Source of the DNA: Stomoxys calcitrans
Taxonomy: Eukaryota > Arthropoda > Insecta > Diptera > Muscidae
DNA length: 64,000 nt
Direction of reading: 5' to 3'
Assembly (NCBI RefSeq): GCF_963082655.1
Contig: NC_081553.1
Coordinates: 44,976,359-45,040,358 of the forward strand
The translations under genes were made by a program, and so were the position numbers. Each line of letters begins with the position of its first letter. Position 1 is the stretch's first letter. Below, piece after piece: positions 12,152-23,530 of this stretch. Below the pieces are notes generated by a model, which worked only from the letters and a program-made list of their open reading frames with translations, did no database searches and was not told the origin of the DNA.

Positions 12152-12450
12152 ATGGTAGCCACAATAGCGTAGAGGTTAGCATGACCGCCTATGACGCTTA
12201 ACGCCTGGGTGCGAATCCTGGCAATTTTCAGCGGTGCTTATCCCCTTCTAATGCCAGAGACATTTGCTAGGTACTATGCTGTATAAGAATTTCTCCTCAA
12301 AAAAATGTCGCATTGCGGCATGTCGTTCGGACTCGGACTCCGATACTTATCATTGAGCTTAAACTCGAATCGGACTGCACTCATTGTTAAGTGAGAAGTT
12401 TGCCCCTGTTCCTTAATGGAATGTTTGAAATGGGCAAATTTGCAATTTGC
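12152..12450 (+). mobile_element. tRNA-derived SINE, copy 2
   Basis: A box TAGCGTAGAGG at 12165-12175 and B-box-like GGTGCGAATCC follow the same spacing as the other copies. The body includes TTTTCAGCGGTG, CATTGCGGCATG, TTCGGACTCGG and ATCATTGAGCTTAAACT. It ends near GCAAATTTGCAATTTGC. Confidence 0.85.
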
Positions 12451-12596
12451 ACTTGGCTTTCGGATTTATTGCGGCGTAGGTCATGCCATATTGCGATAAT
12501 CGATGTGACGATAGAAGACCTAACAGAACCTAGCTGAGTTCACAGCGACAAAGTCTTGGTAAGAGGGAGCTCAGTGTTGCCATCTGATTGTTCATA

Positions 12597-12833
12597 TTGG
12601 GTTGCCCAAAAAGTAATTGCGGATTTTTCATATAGTCGGCGTTGACAAATTTTTTCACAGCTTGTGACTCTGTAATTGCATTCTTTCTTCTGTCAGTTAT
12701 CAGCTGTTACTTTTAGCCTGCTTTAGAAAAAAAGTGTAAAAAAAGTATATTTGATGAAAGTTCATTCAAAGTTTTATTAAAAATGCATTTACTTTCTTTT
12801 AAAAAATCCGCAATTACTTTTTGGGCAACCCAA
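12597..12833 (+). mobile_element. mariner-type MITE, copy 1 (complete)
   Basis: 237 bp with inverted termini: TTGGGTTGCCCAAAAAGTAA on the left and its complement on the right, extended by ATTGCGGATTTTT. It is flanked by TA on both sides (12595-12596, 12834-12835), as for Tc1/mariner insertions. The interior (CTGTCAGTTATCAGCTGTTA) has no coding potential, so the transposase must come from elsewhere. Confidence 0.9.
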
Positions 12834-12835
12834 TA

Positions 12836-13265
12836 TAACAAGGATAAATCGAAACTAGAGGGGAGAACTGGTCTGAGCGTTGACCAAGCATCCTGTTTCG
12901 GAGTGTGAAAAGGAGACTAATGGTTTCTTTGTATAAGGTCCGCATTATTTGCCAATCGATTCGTAGCGAAATAAATGCGAACGAGTAGGCAGACCACTTC
13001 GATCTACGAGATAAAGGCTGCCGATGAAAAATTTGGTTAATCCGAAGCCTTTTAAGACGACGTAACAAGAGTAAGTTGTGTCGGCGACAAGCGGGCATTT
13101 AGCACTGTGGAGTAATGAAACGGCCATTAGGACGGCAAAATCTATCTGGGAGACCCGCCCCATCCTCAAATGAACACCTATTCGAACATATAGGTCAAGA
13201 ACTTGAGTACAAATCACATCTAATATCGAAGTTTATCACCAAGTATCTACTAACAGCCCGCACAA
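12836..13265 (+). pseudogene. LINE fragment: region after the RNase H core, degraded
   Basis: The + strand carries AAATTTGGTTAATCCGAAGCC, broken here by stops, and a later 'CTGTGGAGTAATGAAACGGCCATTAGGACGG' type segment in diverged form, matching the order at 14340-14440. Conceptually this is the C-terminal stretch after the RNase H core of an R1/I-like LINE. Multiple stops interrupt the frame. Open frames on the opposite strand are shadows. Confidence 0.55.
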
Positions 13266-13299
13266 TATGATCAAAACCAGCTATACAGAAGGGACCCTT

Positions 13300-14480
13300 T
13301 CGGCCCTATTGCATATGACATATGACTGGGCTAGACCCAGAGGTCTCAATGTTAATCAGTTAACAGGAGCGTGATTACACCAATACTTACTTACGCCGCT
13401 TTGGAGAAAGTGCAACATAAGGACCATACAACAGTTTCAGAGAATATGTTGTCTTGACATATGCGAAGCGATGAGGACCACGCCCACTAGGACACTGGAG
13501 ATTATTCTAAATATCCGACCCATTGACATACAGATTAAGTTTGAGGCAGCCACTACAGCTGTGAGACTTAAGGCGATGGGAGATAGGATTGAGGATAGAA
13601 GCAGCTCATATCATAGCGGAATAATTGAGTCGACGATAGGAAACCTGGAAGTAAGGAAAGAGGTTTCCGATCGTATACCTGAGATGAACCTTGAGGTCGA
13701 GTTTGAGGAACTGCTGCCACCGGCCGAGACGGTTCCGATAGACCGAACCCTAGCATTGCCATCTGGAAGATCATGTAACACGGATGTATCAAAGCTAGAG
13801 GACAGAGTGGGCCTGAGGTTCTACATTGAGAACCCAGGGAATGAGATCTATTTTAGACTGCCTGAATATAATACGGTCCTACAGGCGGAGATCCGGGAAT
13901 GGTCCAATATGGTCCAAATCCGATCGGATACCTGAGATGAACCTTGAGGCCGAGGTGAGGAACTGCTGCCAGCGGCACACTCTTGGATAGGAGCCCTAGC
14001 ATTGTCATCTGGAAGATCATGCTACACGGATGGATTAAAGCTAGAGGACAGAGTGGGTCTGGGGGTCTACATTGACAACCCAGGGACTGAGTTCTATTTT
14101 AGACTGCCTGACTATAATATGGTCCTACAGGCGGAGATCCGGGCGATCACGGAATGCGTCAGGTGGTGGGGTTTAACGCTAGGACGTCGAGTGGGAACAT
14201 CTTTACAGACAGTAAAATTGTCATAAGGGCAATAACAACTTGGACGGTAAGGTCACGAACAGTCTTGCAATGTAAGAAGGAGATTAAGAAGGAGATGAGA
14301 AAGCACACAATTTGGGAGTGAAGGCCAGAAAACTGCCCGCAATAAATTTGGTTAAATCGAAGCCTTTCGGGTCGACGTAGACCTAGTTAAGGGCTTAGGC
14401 GACGAATGCGCATGCAAACCTGTGGAACAGCGAAATGGTCGGTAGGATCCATATCGTGAGAAGTCGAGGATATTACTGAG
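13300..14480 (+). pseudogene. LINE ORF2 fragment: RT tail, linker and duplicated RNase H start
   Basis: Begins with text encoding YDWARPRGLN, which in the 57-59.5 kb copy follows the RT YADD motif. It jumps over missing sequence to the linker and then RNase H. The longest open stretch (13471-13935) ends in the RNase H start (LEDRVGLRFYIENPG, LQAEIRE). That start is then repeated at 13921-14226 (CYTDGLKLEDRVGLGVYIDN) by a 253-bp tandem duplication. The first copy has N-T-D-V in place of Y-T-D-G, so the catalytic motif is altered. The region is dead as a coding unit. R1/I-like clades carry RNase H; the exact clade is not determined. Confidence 0.7.
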
Positions 14481-14486
14481 AGGAAC

Positions 14487-14765
14487 TAGGTTAGGTTAGG
14501 TTAGATTTAAGTGGCAGTCAGCCATCAGACTCACTTAGAAGTTTTCATCCTTTGTGATACCACAGGAACAGAAGAAGAAAGATGCCTTCTAGTTCCTACC
14601 ATTGATTCTATATAGCTGGATTTTCTCTTCCAGAGACTTTGTCAACGCATTTATCAGCCGATCTTTTCAAAGATTTGTACACCGCTTTCCTCTATGACTC
14701 CTACGAACAAATCATAAGTACGGATTTATGTCAACATTCTTTATTTCTAATTGGGCAAATAAAAA
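14487..14765 (+). repeat. dispersed repeat starting with (GGTTA)n
   Basis: Starts with TAGGTTAGGTTAGGTTAG and continues AAGTGGCAGTCAGCCATCAG and CTTTGTGATACCACAGGAAC. It looks like a terminal or untranslated piece of a fly retroelement, but no coding part or second copy in this window confirms it. Confidence 0.4.
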
Positions 14766-15339
14766 TTTTTGGCGTTTTGGCCTGCAAAGGCAGTGTGGTA
14801 TAGGATATCAAATGGTTGGCTTTGTCTGACTTTAGCCCATCTTTACTTGTTTCTAAATTTTGTTTCGAGTGTTTATAAGCCTTTCACGACTTAGCCTTAA
14901 ATGAATTTCACTATTTTCATGTGTTGATTACATAATAAAAGCAAAAAAAAAATCTCTATTAATCGTCTATAACTATCTTCATTAAATGAAAGCCGGTTCT
15001 ATGCAACCTGTTTTCATGGCTGCCTTCCAATAAAGATGTCCACAGCAATTATCGCTACCACACCGCCGAGACCACACTAACACGCCAAAACCACCGCTAA
15101 GAGGTGTACATAAATTATGTCACCTATGGTTAAGCTGGCCAATGAAAGCGCCCATTTCTAATCAAGTGCAGCAAAATCTTTTCAATAGAATTTAATGGCA
15201 GTTTAATATCAATAGATAGCAAGGCATGGATTTATGGGCTCTTCTTTATTATTTTTAATTATTTCTTACTTTATTTTTTTATACACTGACTATCTTAAGG
15301 CAATTGTTGTAATAATAAAGTCTTCTTGTGTTTTTGCAG

Positions 15340-15462
15340 GTTTCCTGTACCGTACGTTCCTCGAGCAAACGTCGCAATATACCGATTATAGTGCGCGTAT
15401 CCGATGTTAATGATAATGCACCACGTTTTATGAACACACCCTATGAGGTTACAGTGCCAGAG
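15340..15462 (+). CDS. Cad99C: cadherin exon: end of N-terminal EC domain and linker
   Basis: A 123-nt exon of exactly 41 codons, phase 0 on both sides, with acceptor TTTTTGCAG at 15331-15339 and donor GTAAGT from 15463. It encodes VSCTVRSSSKRRNIPIIVRV and then SDVNDNAPRFMNTPYEVTVP followed by E. DVNDNAPRF is the calcium-binding inter-domain linker (DxNDNAPxF) that defines cadherin repeats. 'PYEVTVPE' is the first strand of the next EC domain, so the following exon should encode EC2. It joins the previous exon in frame. The family call rests on this and the previous exon together: protocadherin-15/Cad99C type, likely but not proven. No exon continuing EC2 was found up to 64000. Confidence 0.85.
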
Positions 15463-15685
15463 GTAAGTTGTGCAATAAGCTCATGCATATAAAGATGTGG
15501 GGTATAACATGATATTATAAAAAATTTCAAAAAAACAAATGTTGTAAAAGGTGATTCCTTTTCAATGGGCAATTGTGGTGAACTTAGATTTTCACAAAAG
15601 CCAAGATTAGTCAAAATTTGGAAAATTCAATAAAAAATTAATGAAAGCTTGATTTTTTAATGCTCCAAAATTTATCTTATATATA

Positions 15686-17090
15686 ACAAGTAAAAAGCGT
15701 TAAGTTCGGCCAAGTCGAACTTTGGATCCCCACCAACTCGGGTATTTATATTAACCACCTTTCATCAAAATCCGGTGAAAAATGCATACCTTATGCCCCA
15801 TAGCAGCTATATCGAAAAAGCCTACATAAGTCACTGTGTCAAATTTCAGTGAAATCGAATTATAAATGAACCTTTTAAGGGGGCCAAGACTTTAAATCAA
15901 GATATCGGTCTATATGGCAGCTATATCCAAATCTAAGCCGATTTGGGCCAAGTTTAAGAAAAATGTCGAAGAGCCTAACACAACTCCCTGTCCCAAACTT
16001 CGGCAAAATCGAACAACAAATGCGCCTTTTATTGCCCCAAAACCTTAAATCAAGAGATCGGTCTATATGGCAGCTATATTCAAATCTGGACCGATCTGGG
16101 CCACATTGAAGAAGAATTTCGAAGGGCTTAACTTAACTCACTGTACCAAATTTCGGTGAAATCGGACAATAAATGCGCTTTTTATGGAGCCTAAACTTTA
16201 AATCGAGAGATCGGTCTATATGGCAGCTATATCCAAATCTGGACCGATCTGAGCCAAATTGAAGAGGGATGTTGAAGGGCCTAACACAACTCACTGTACT
16301 AAATTTTGGCGAAATCTGACAATAAATGCGCCTTTTATGGACCAAAAACCTTAAATCGAGAGATCCAAATCTGGACCGATCTGGGCCAAATTGAAGAGGG
16401 ATGTTGAAGGGCCTAACACAACTCACTGACCCAAATTTTGGCAAAACCGGACAATAAATGCGCCTTTTATAGGCGCAAGACCTTTAATGGAGAGATCGGT
16501 CTATATGGCAGCTATATCCAAATCTGGACCGATCTGAGCCAAATTAGAGAAGAATTTCGAGGGGCTTAACTTAACTCACTGTACCAAATTTCGGTGAAAT
16601 CGGACTCAAATTTTGGCAAAATCGGATAATAAATGTAGCTTTTATGGACCCAAAACCTTAAATGGAGAGATCGGTCAATATGGCAGCTATATCCAAATCT
16701 GGACCGATCTGAGCCAAATTGAAGAAGGTTGTCGACGGGCCTAACATAACTCACTGTCCCAAATTTCAGTACAATCGGATTATAAATGTAGCTTTTATGG
16801 GCCTAAGACCCTAAATCGGCGGATCGGTCTATATGGCAGCTATATCCAAATCTGGACCGATCTGAGCAAAATTGAAGAAAGTTGTCGAGGGGCGTAATAC
16901 AACTCACTGTCCCAAATTTCAGTAAAATCGAGTAATAAATGTAGCTTTCATGGGCCTAAGACCCTAAATCGGCGGATCGGTCTATATGGGGGGGCTATTT
17001 CAAGGTATAGTCCGAAATAGCCCGATATATATTCGAACCTAACCTGCTTATGGACAAAAATGGAATCTATGCAATTTTGTGCGCTTCCAT
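15686..17090 (+). repeat. HT element, family B, tail missing
   Basis: Head ACAAGTAAAAAGCGTTAAG with a damaged palindrome (GTTCGGCCAAGTCGAAC) directly follows ATCTTATATATA. About eight 153-bp-type units follow. The copy ends at AACCTGCTTATGGACAAAAA, where the tail would begin, and Helitron-like sequence takes over. Confidence 0.85.
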
Positions 17091-17094
17091 TTAG

Positions 17095-18892
17095 TACCCT
17101 AAAAATAAAATTTTGGTATCCAAATTTCGGATGGTATCCAAATTTCGGATGGGGTACCTAGGGGGGTGGCTCCCCCCCTTTAAACCTACCAAACATATTT
17201 CTAAACCAATCACGACAATATCGGACTCAAATGAAAGGTATTTCAGATTAGAAAACGTATCTGATATCCAATTGTCTGACCCCTAAATCGGACATTTTTA
17301 ACGACCATGGCAATATGGAAATCAAATGAAAGTTATTTGCGAGTAAAATACGAATCTGATATTCAAATGTTGGACCAAGTTTCAGGGGGTCCACCCCTTC
17401 CCCAAACAGGACTTATTTACTGACCATCGCAATATGGGTCGTAAATAAAAGGTATTTGAGTGTAGAATACTAAGTGTTTAGGGGCCGCCCATCCCCAAGA
17501 ACATCCCCTTGAGGGGACAAATTTACGACCATAACAATATGGGGCTCAAATAAGAGGTCTTTGATAGTAAAGCAAGAATCTAATATCAATATTCGGGAAA
17601 AGTGTTTATTGGGAACACCTACCCCCATAATACCACCCAAATAGAATATATTGGTTTGCCCAAAAAGTAATTGCGGATTTTTTAAAAGAAAGTAAATGCA
17701 TTTTTAATTAAACTTAGAATGAACTTTAATCTAATATACTTTTTTTACACTTTCTTTTCTAAAGCAAGCTAAAAATAACAGCTGATAACTGACAAAAGAA
17801 AGAATGCAATTACAGAGTCACAAGCTGTGAAAAAATTTGTCAACGCCGACTATATGAAAAATCCGCAATTACTTTTTGGGCAACTAAATATTTCCTCTAG
17901 ACAATTTGGATCTTAAAAAGAGTGGAGATCGCTATTGATAGTTTTTAGGGCCCATACCTCTTAAATGAAAGGTATTTGAGATTAGAAACCGAATTTGATA
18001 TCCAATTTTTAGACCAAAGGCAATGGTGGGGTTCAAATAATTAATATTCAAGAGTATTTCACGATGCTGGTAATTTTTAGGACTAAGAGCTTCTGGTTGT
18101 CAAATGACAGGTATTGGGGAATAGAGCGCAAAATGTATACCCACTTTCGGGACAAATTTTCTTTCCCATATGGGGCTCAAATAAAGGTATTTGGGAGTAG
18201 AATACAAATCTGATATCCAAATGTGTGGCCATGTATTTGGGGCACCGCTTCTTCCTCAAAGAGTACAAATTTACCGACCATGGTAATATGTGGCTTAAAT
18301 GACATGTATTTGAGATTGAAAAACTGATTGGGGACGCTTCATCCCATTCAACTCCCCTAAAACCAATGTCAATATGAAGTTTAAATGAATGGTATTTGAG
18401 ATTAGACCCCCATGCTGATATATTTTTCAGGGTTAAGTGTGTGGGGAACCACCCCATTCCCCAAAACGCCTCTAAATCTGGCATATATATTTACCGACCA
18501 TTGCAATATAGGGCTCAAATTAATGGTATTTTGAGAGTAGAGTAGGAAATTGATACTCACATTTGGGACCACGTTTTTGGGTGTCACACTACACCCTTTA
18601 CCCACCAACCACTACCCTGGGTGCCTTCCCACTCCCAAAATCCCCATGAGAATATCGGGCTCAAATAAAGTCTTTGAAGAATAGCTCTAAACCCTCCGAG
18701 CGAATTTATAGACCCATTAAGGTCATATGGATTCAGATAAAGGCAGTTGTATTGTTAGTCAAGCGATATACCATTTTCGTAGCATGGCAATTCACTAAAA
18801 GCTCTTTAATTGCCGAAAATTAATATTCAAAGGATAATTTTGTTCCATATAAAGTTAAAGAAGACGTAGCGGAGCGGGCCGGGTTCAGCTAG
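17095..18892 (+). mobile_element. Helitron-like block with CTAG 3' end
   Basis: Tandem diverged units of roughly 130 bp contain GGGCTCAAATAAAAGGTATT, GAGTAGAATACGAATCTGAT and CCGCCCCACCCC-type text. The block ends in GTAGCGGAGCGGGCCGGGTT then CAGCTAG, followed by T at 18893. A GC-rich stretch just before CTAG|T is the usual Helitron 3' signature. No Rep/helicase is encoded, so it is non-autonomous. A mariner-type MITE lies inside at 17651-17888. The 5' TC end is not contiguous; a candidate is the TCTTATATATA just before the HT head at 15674. Confidence 0.65.
17651..17888 (-). mobile_element. mariner-type MITE, copy 2 (complete, inverted)
   Basis: Reverse orientation of copy 1: TTGGTTTGCCCAAAAAGTAA at the left, and ACTTTTTGGGCAACTAAA at the right. 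TA flanks both ends (17649-17650 and 17889-17890). It sits inside the Helitron-like block, so it inserted after that block. Confidence 0.9.
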
Positions 18893-18893
18893 T

Positions 18894-20430
18894 TTTGTAT
18901 AAAAAAATTCGTTGATAATTGATTTTTAAGAAAAAAAGATTCAAGATTAGCTCTTCAATGAAAATTTAGGAATCAGATTCGTAACCAATTCCCTATTTAA
19001 GTCTAATACCATTCCGAGTGGCATATATGCCTACTTGGAGAGATTTAGGGGTAAGATGGATCCTTTTACCCTAAATGAAGATGTCAGATTCTTCCATTCC
19101 TGTATTCTCAAATATAATTTTTTAACATTTTAATAATTTATGGAATGCCCCATATATTTCTATTGTAAATCTTAAGCATACATTTGTTTGAAAAATACAC
19201 ACCAATTTACAGCATTACCACATAGCACCATAAGAACAAATAAGAATTAAAATAATTGCTTTGATTTTTCAAATCTGCCAAATTTTCCTTAGGGGTTCTA
19301 ATTGATGTTGTCATCATCAGCATAGCCATTCATGTGGTTGTTTCTATAGAATAGGTAGGGGCTTTAAGACGTCTCACTATCTTCATATCTATGAATTACG
19401 GTTCCATTTGCCAACAAAAAAAAAAAAAAAGACGAAAATCCACTCTTAAGGTGGGTGGGCAGCAGGTAAAGTCAGGTAATCTTTGCATATGTATCTCAGC
19501 TTTCTAGTCGGTTTGTTCTTTTTTCAAACTTTTTTTTGTGGTAGTTTTTGTTCTCTTGGATTCTTATCGCACCCACGCCATACCAAGCCACGCCACAATG
19601 TCTATTTGTTTTTGCTTTATTACTGTCTTCAAATGTTTGTTTTGCTATATTTATTCAGTTTGGTTTTTTCTGAAGTTGTTGAGGTTTTTTTTTGCGCAAC
19701 AGCCAGTGCACTAGCCATTTAGACAATTACTTTGGTTTACTTATTCCCCAGGCTCAGGTTCAAATGTTTCAGTGTCTGAGTCTCTTTGGTTCTTGCATTG
19801 TCTGTTTTTTTCATGCTTAAGACAATGGCTGCACGGAATTACATTCTAGCCATTCCTTTCGGTTTTAATGCCGTTAAAATCTCTTTAAAGCGATCTTAAT
19901 GCTTAATGCTTATGTGTCTATGAAGATAATTCCCTGTATAACAGTTAACCGTTCTTGGTTTCTCATTGTCTTAAGCCAGGCAGACAGACAGACCTGATAT
20001 AAGCAAATATTCTAAATATTTGCCATTTAAATACAAAAGGCAACTGAATTCTTAGTTTCCGCTAGGTTCTTTGGATTGTTTTTTTATTCTCTCTCTGGTT
20101 CTTTCTATTTTTGTATGAAAATGAGCTTGGTACATGTTCACAGATATTTCATCAAAATCAAGTTTTTCAGAGAATATCTTGAATCTTAAGATAAAGATGA
20201 TTTGAAGAAGAACAAAAAAATTCTGTATGGAAAAAATAAAAAATTAAAAGTATGGAAAAAATAAAAAATTAAAAGCATAGAAAAAATATTTTCAAATTGC
20301 AAAAACATCGTAGCCCTACAACTACCTCTTGATCAAAAAATACTACCCAAACTGTAAAGTTAACTAAAGGGAGCAATTGGGCCCAATTTGGACTCAATTT
20401 GAATGCAGTTGGTTGTTGAATAATTCGAAA
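18894..20430. other. repeat-poor intronic DNA, no gene seen
   Basis: AT-rich, with poly-A near 19421 and T-rich tracts around 19510-19700. The open frame at 19483-19722 is phenylalanine- and leucine-rich because of poly-T and shows no domain. Confidence 0.55.
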
Positions 20431-20900
20431 TTTCTATGAAAATCTCAGGGGGGATGGTACCCGAAAAACCCCCTAAACAAACCTATAAACCAATTGGGCC
20501 AATATGGGGCTTAAAAAAATTTGGGCCACTGTGGGGCTTAAAAAAATTTGGCATAAAATGTCAATGGGCCGTCCAAGCATCGAAAACCCCATATCTTAAA
20601 AATCCCCCACAACATAAATCCCCCAAAGTATCTCGATCGGGATACTATGGAAGTCCTAATTGAAGATATCCGAGAGAAGAGTCAAAATTTTACATCCCAA
20701 AACGAGGACCAAGTGTATGGCGGCCGGCTCATTCTACAAATAACCCCCCAAACGTAGTTGTAGGCGGATGAAGGCAATATGGGACCAATATTATATAAAA
20801 ATTTAGTACGAATCTGAGGTTAGAGTCAGGGACCAGATGTCCGTGGGTCGCCCTGAAAACCCCATGTTCTGAGAAAAGTTTTCGCAATAATTAAAGAAAA
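20431..20900 (+). repeat. degenerate Helitron-like repeat fragment
   Basis: Contains CAATATGGGGCTTAAAAAAA, GGGCCGTCC, CCCCACAAC and GTACGAATCTGAGGTTAGAG in the order used by the Helitron-like units at 17.1 and 41.8 kb, but strongly diverged. The two TATGGGGCTTAAAAAAATTT / TGTGGGGCTTAAAAAAATTT stretches near 20500-20550 are a local duplication. Confidence 0.5.
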
Positions 20901-20964
20901 AATTATTTAAAAAAGACCACTTCAAAATGAAGCGAAGCTAATCACAAAAATTTGAAGAACACTA

Positions 20965-21720
20965 AAATTTCAATGAAAATTTTTCGAAAAAAAAATTACA
21001 AAATTATTTTTTCTAAAGACAACATATTTTCATAATTTTCTCTATAGACAACAATTCAATGAAATTTTCTCTAAAGACTATGAAATTTTTATAAATTTTT
21101 TTCTTAAGACAAAATTTCCATGAAATTTTCTCTAAAAACAAAATTTCTTTAAAAGTTTTTCTAAAGACAAAATTTCAATGAAATTTTCTCTGAAGACAAA
21201 ATTTCAATGAAATTTTCTCTGAAGACAAAATTTCAATGAAATTTTCTCTAAAGACAAAATTTCAATGAAATTTTCTCTAAAGATAAAATTTCAATGAAAT
21301 TTTCTCTAAAGACAAAATTTCAATGAAATTTTCTCTAAAGACAAAATTTCAATGAAATTTTTTCTAAAAACAAAATTTCAATGAAATTTTCTCTAAAGAC
21401 AAAATTTCAATGAAATTTTCTCTAAAGACAAAATTTCAATGAAATTTTCTCTAAAGACAAAATTTCCATGAAATTTTCTCTAGAGATAAAATTTCCATGA
21501 AATTTTCTCTAGAGACAAATTTTCAATGAAATTTTCTCTAAAGACAAAATTTCAATGAAATTTTCTCTAAAGACAAAATTTCAATGAAATTTTCTCTAAA
21601 GACAAAATTTCAATGAAATTTTCTCTAAAGGCAAAATTTCAATGAAATTTTCTCTAAAGACTAAATTTCAATGAAATTTTCTCTAAAGACAAAATTTCTA
21701 TGAAATTTTCTCCAATAAAA
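20965..21720 (+). repeat. 29-bp minisatellite, about 26 units
   Basis: Tandem unit of 29 bp made of TCTCTAAAGAC and AAAATTTCAATGAAATTTT. The second part is an inverted repeat: AAAATTTCA and TGAAATTTT around one A. Units at the left edge are diverged; those from about 21170 on are nearly identical. It ends directly at a 5'-truncated SINE. Confidence 0.9.
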
Positions 21721-21721
21721 A

Positions 21722-21870
21722 ATTTTCCCCAAAGAGATGTAGCACTGCGGCATGCTATTCGGACTCGGCTTTAGAAAAAGTCCCTTATCATTGAGTTTAA
21801 ACTTCGGAATCGGAAAGCTTTCATTGATGTGTGAGAAGTGTACCCCTTCTCGGTTGATGGGTAAATTTTT
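21722..21870 (+). mobile_element. tRNA-derived SINE, copy 3 (3' half only)
   Basis: Retains CCCCAAAGAGATGTAGCACT, CGGCATGCTATTCGGACTCG and ATCATTGAGTTTAAACTTCG of the SINE body. The tRNA-like 5' half is missing; the 29-bp array lies in its place. Confidence 0.75.
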
Positions 21871-21874
21871 ACTT

Positions 21875-23010
21875 CACTTCCTAAAACCTTTCTTTTGAGT
21901 CCTATATTATGGTATTGTTAAATATTTCCGGTTTAGAGAGACATTTGCCCCTCAATGTAAAAAAAAAATAGAGCTTCGTGCTCTACTTTCAAATACATTT
22001 TATATGAGCCCCATAATGGCATGATCGGTAAATAAATTCTGTTTGAGGGTGGGCTGGACCTCGAATATCAAATTCGTTTTCTACTCTAAAATACCTTTCA
22101 TTTGAGTCCCTTATTGTCGTATTGGGTCAATTAACCTATTTGACTTATTTTTGGAAAGAAAAGCGCCAACTAGACTTGAACACAAATTCTAATGTCATAT
22201 TCGTAACCTACTCCCAAATACTTTTTCATTTAACTCCCATATAGACATGGTCGTCTAATATGCCCATTTGGGGGTACTTGGGGTTGGGACGAACTCCTAT
22301 TACTTGAACCTAATTTTTTATGCCATATTGGTGTTCTACTGTCGAATACTTTTCATTTGAGGACCATATTGACAAGATATGAATTTTTAAACGATATTCG
22401 TTTTCTAGTCTCCAATACCTTTCATTTGATACCCATCGGTCCACTTTTGGTTTAGGATGACGTAGTTGGGGTAAGAGGGTGGGACCGCCCACATCCGATG
22501 TCTTAAAATTATACAGCCTATGTTTCCTTCCAGACAAACTTACACAATTTGTGAAAATTTTGAGAAAATCGTTTCAGCCGTTTATGATTTTACGGCACAA
22601 ACAAAAAACCGAGTCTAAAAAAGTCATGATAGGCCATATGCCCATTTAAGGAGTTTTTGGGGGGTAAGGTTAACCCTTAACCCCCTGATTTTGTGTGCCA
22701 GATTCGTAATCTACTCCCGAATACCTTTCATTTGAGGCCCATATTGACATGAACGTCCAATATATCTGTTTGGGGGGAATTAAGGTTTGGGGCGGCCCGA
22801 TGGGTACTTTGAGCCGAATTTGAATACCCTATTCGTATTCTATTTTCCAATACCTTTCATTTGATACCCATATTGTTTTTAGCGGACCACTTTTGATTTT
22901 GGGTGGTGTTTTTGGGTAACGGGGGAGGGTCCGCCCCCTTCCAAAGTCTTTAGGGGTAAGGGGGAGGATCCACTTACTTTAGGGGTAAGGGGGGGGTCAT
23001 GCCAGTCCTT
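21875..23010 (-). mobile_element. Helitron-like block, minus orientation
   Basis: Units read ATACCTTTCATTTGAGGCCC and similar, the complement of the + strand blocks. At 22540-22615 the text ATCGTTTCAGCCGTTTATGA matches, in complement, the conserved 'AACGGCTGAA' segment found just inside the 5' end of the 41.8-kb block. GGAAGGAAACATA next to it is shared with 42395-42412. The right edge is G-rich. Confidence 0.6.
22948..22998 (+). repeat. G-rich duplicated segment
   Basis: CTTTAGGGGTAAGGGGG occurs twice within about 50 bp, giving four G-runs of four or more on the + strand. This could form a G-quadruplex. Confidence 0.6.
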
Positions 23011-23223
23011 CTCCCCTTTGGGAGGCCAAAGAGTCCTGCTAATCAGCCATGTATACATTTCCTTCTTGTCATAGCCTCCACACTAGTCATCCCTTCTATT
23101 AAGTTCAGAAGATCAAGATTGCCAACCAGTTCTCTTGCCATCAAACGGTTCTATGCTGGCATATTCGCCCGCTTTCTTTTATATTCGAATGGCATTGTGT
23201 CCAAAAGCCGATATAAATACAAT
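23011..23223. other. unassigned segment
   Basis: No recognised repeat or gene. The open frame across it has no domain. Confidence 0.4.
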
Positions 23224-23530
23224 ACAAATTTGCCCGTGAACATTCCATTAAGGAACAGGGGCAAATTTCTCACATATCAATAAGTGCTGTCCGATTCAAT
23301 TCTAAGCTCAACGATAAAGGACCTCCTTTTTATAGCCTAGTCCGAACAGCGTGCCCCAAAGCGACACCTCTTTGGTGAGAAGTTTTTACATGGCCAAGTA
23401 CCGCACAAATGTCGCCAACATTAGGAGGGGTTAACCACCGCTGAAAAAATGTTGATGTTCTTGCCACGGTTCGAACCCAGGCGTTCAGCGTCATAGGTGG
23501 ACATGCTAACCTCTGCGCCACGGTGGCCTG
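23224..23530 (-). mobile_element. tRNA-derived SINE, copy 4 (complete, minus)
   Basis: Read on the minus strand: A box TGGCGCAGAGG (23510-23520), then GCCTGGGTTCGAAC as B box, then GTGGTTAACCCCTCCTAATG, CCAAAGAGGTGTCGC, and the 3' end GGGCAAATTTG. One of the best-preserved copies. Open frames within it are not genes. Confidence 0.85.

Larger units (their letters stand above)
11179..15339 (+). other. intron between the two cadherin exons
   Basis: A phase 0 intron of 4161 bp with donor GTAAGT and acceptor TTTTTGCAG. It contains a truncated HT element, a SINE, a MITE and degraded LINE fragments, all on or near the transcribed strand. The non-repeat parts (11185-11465, 12471-12594 and 14770-15330) show no gene. 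Confidence 0.85.

Noticed and set aside
12814..13217. Minus-strand open frames in the first LINE fragment
   Set aside because: The homologous coding sense is on the + strand, as judged from the matching region at 14.3-14.5 kb, so these are antisense shadows.
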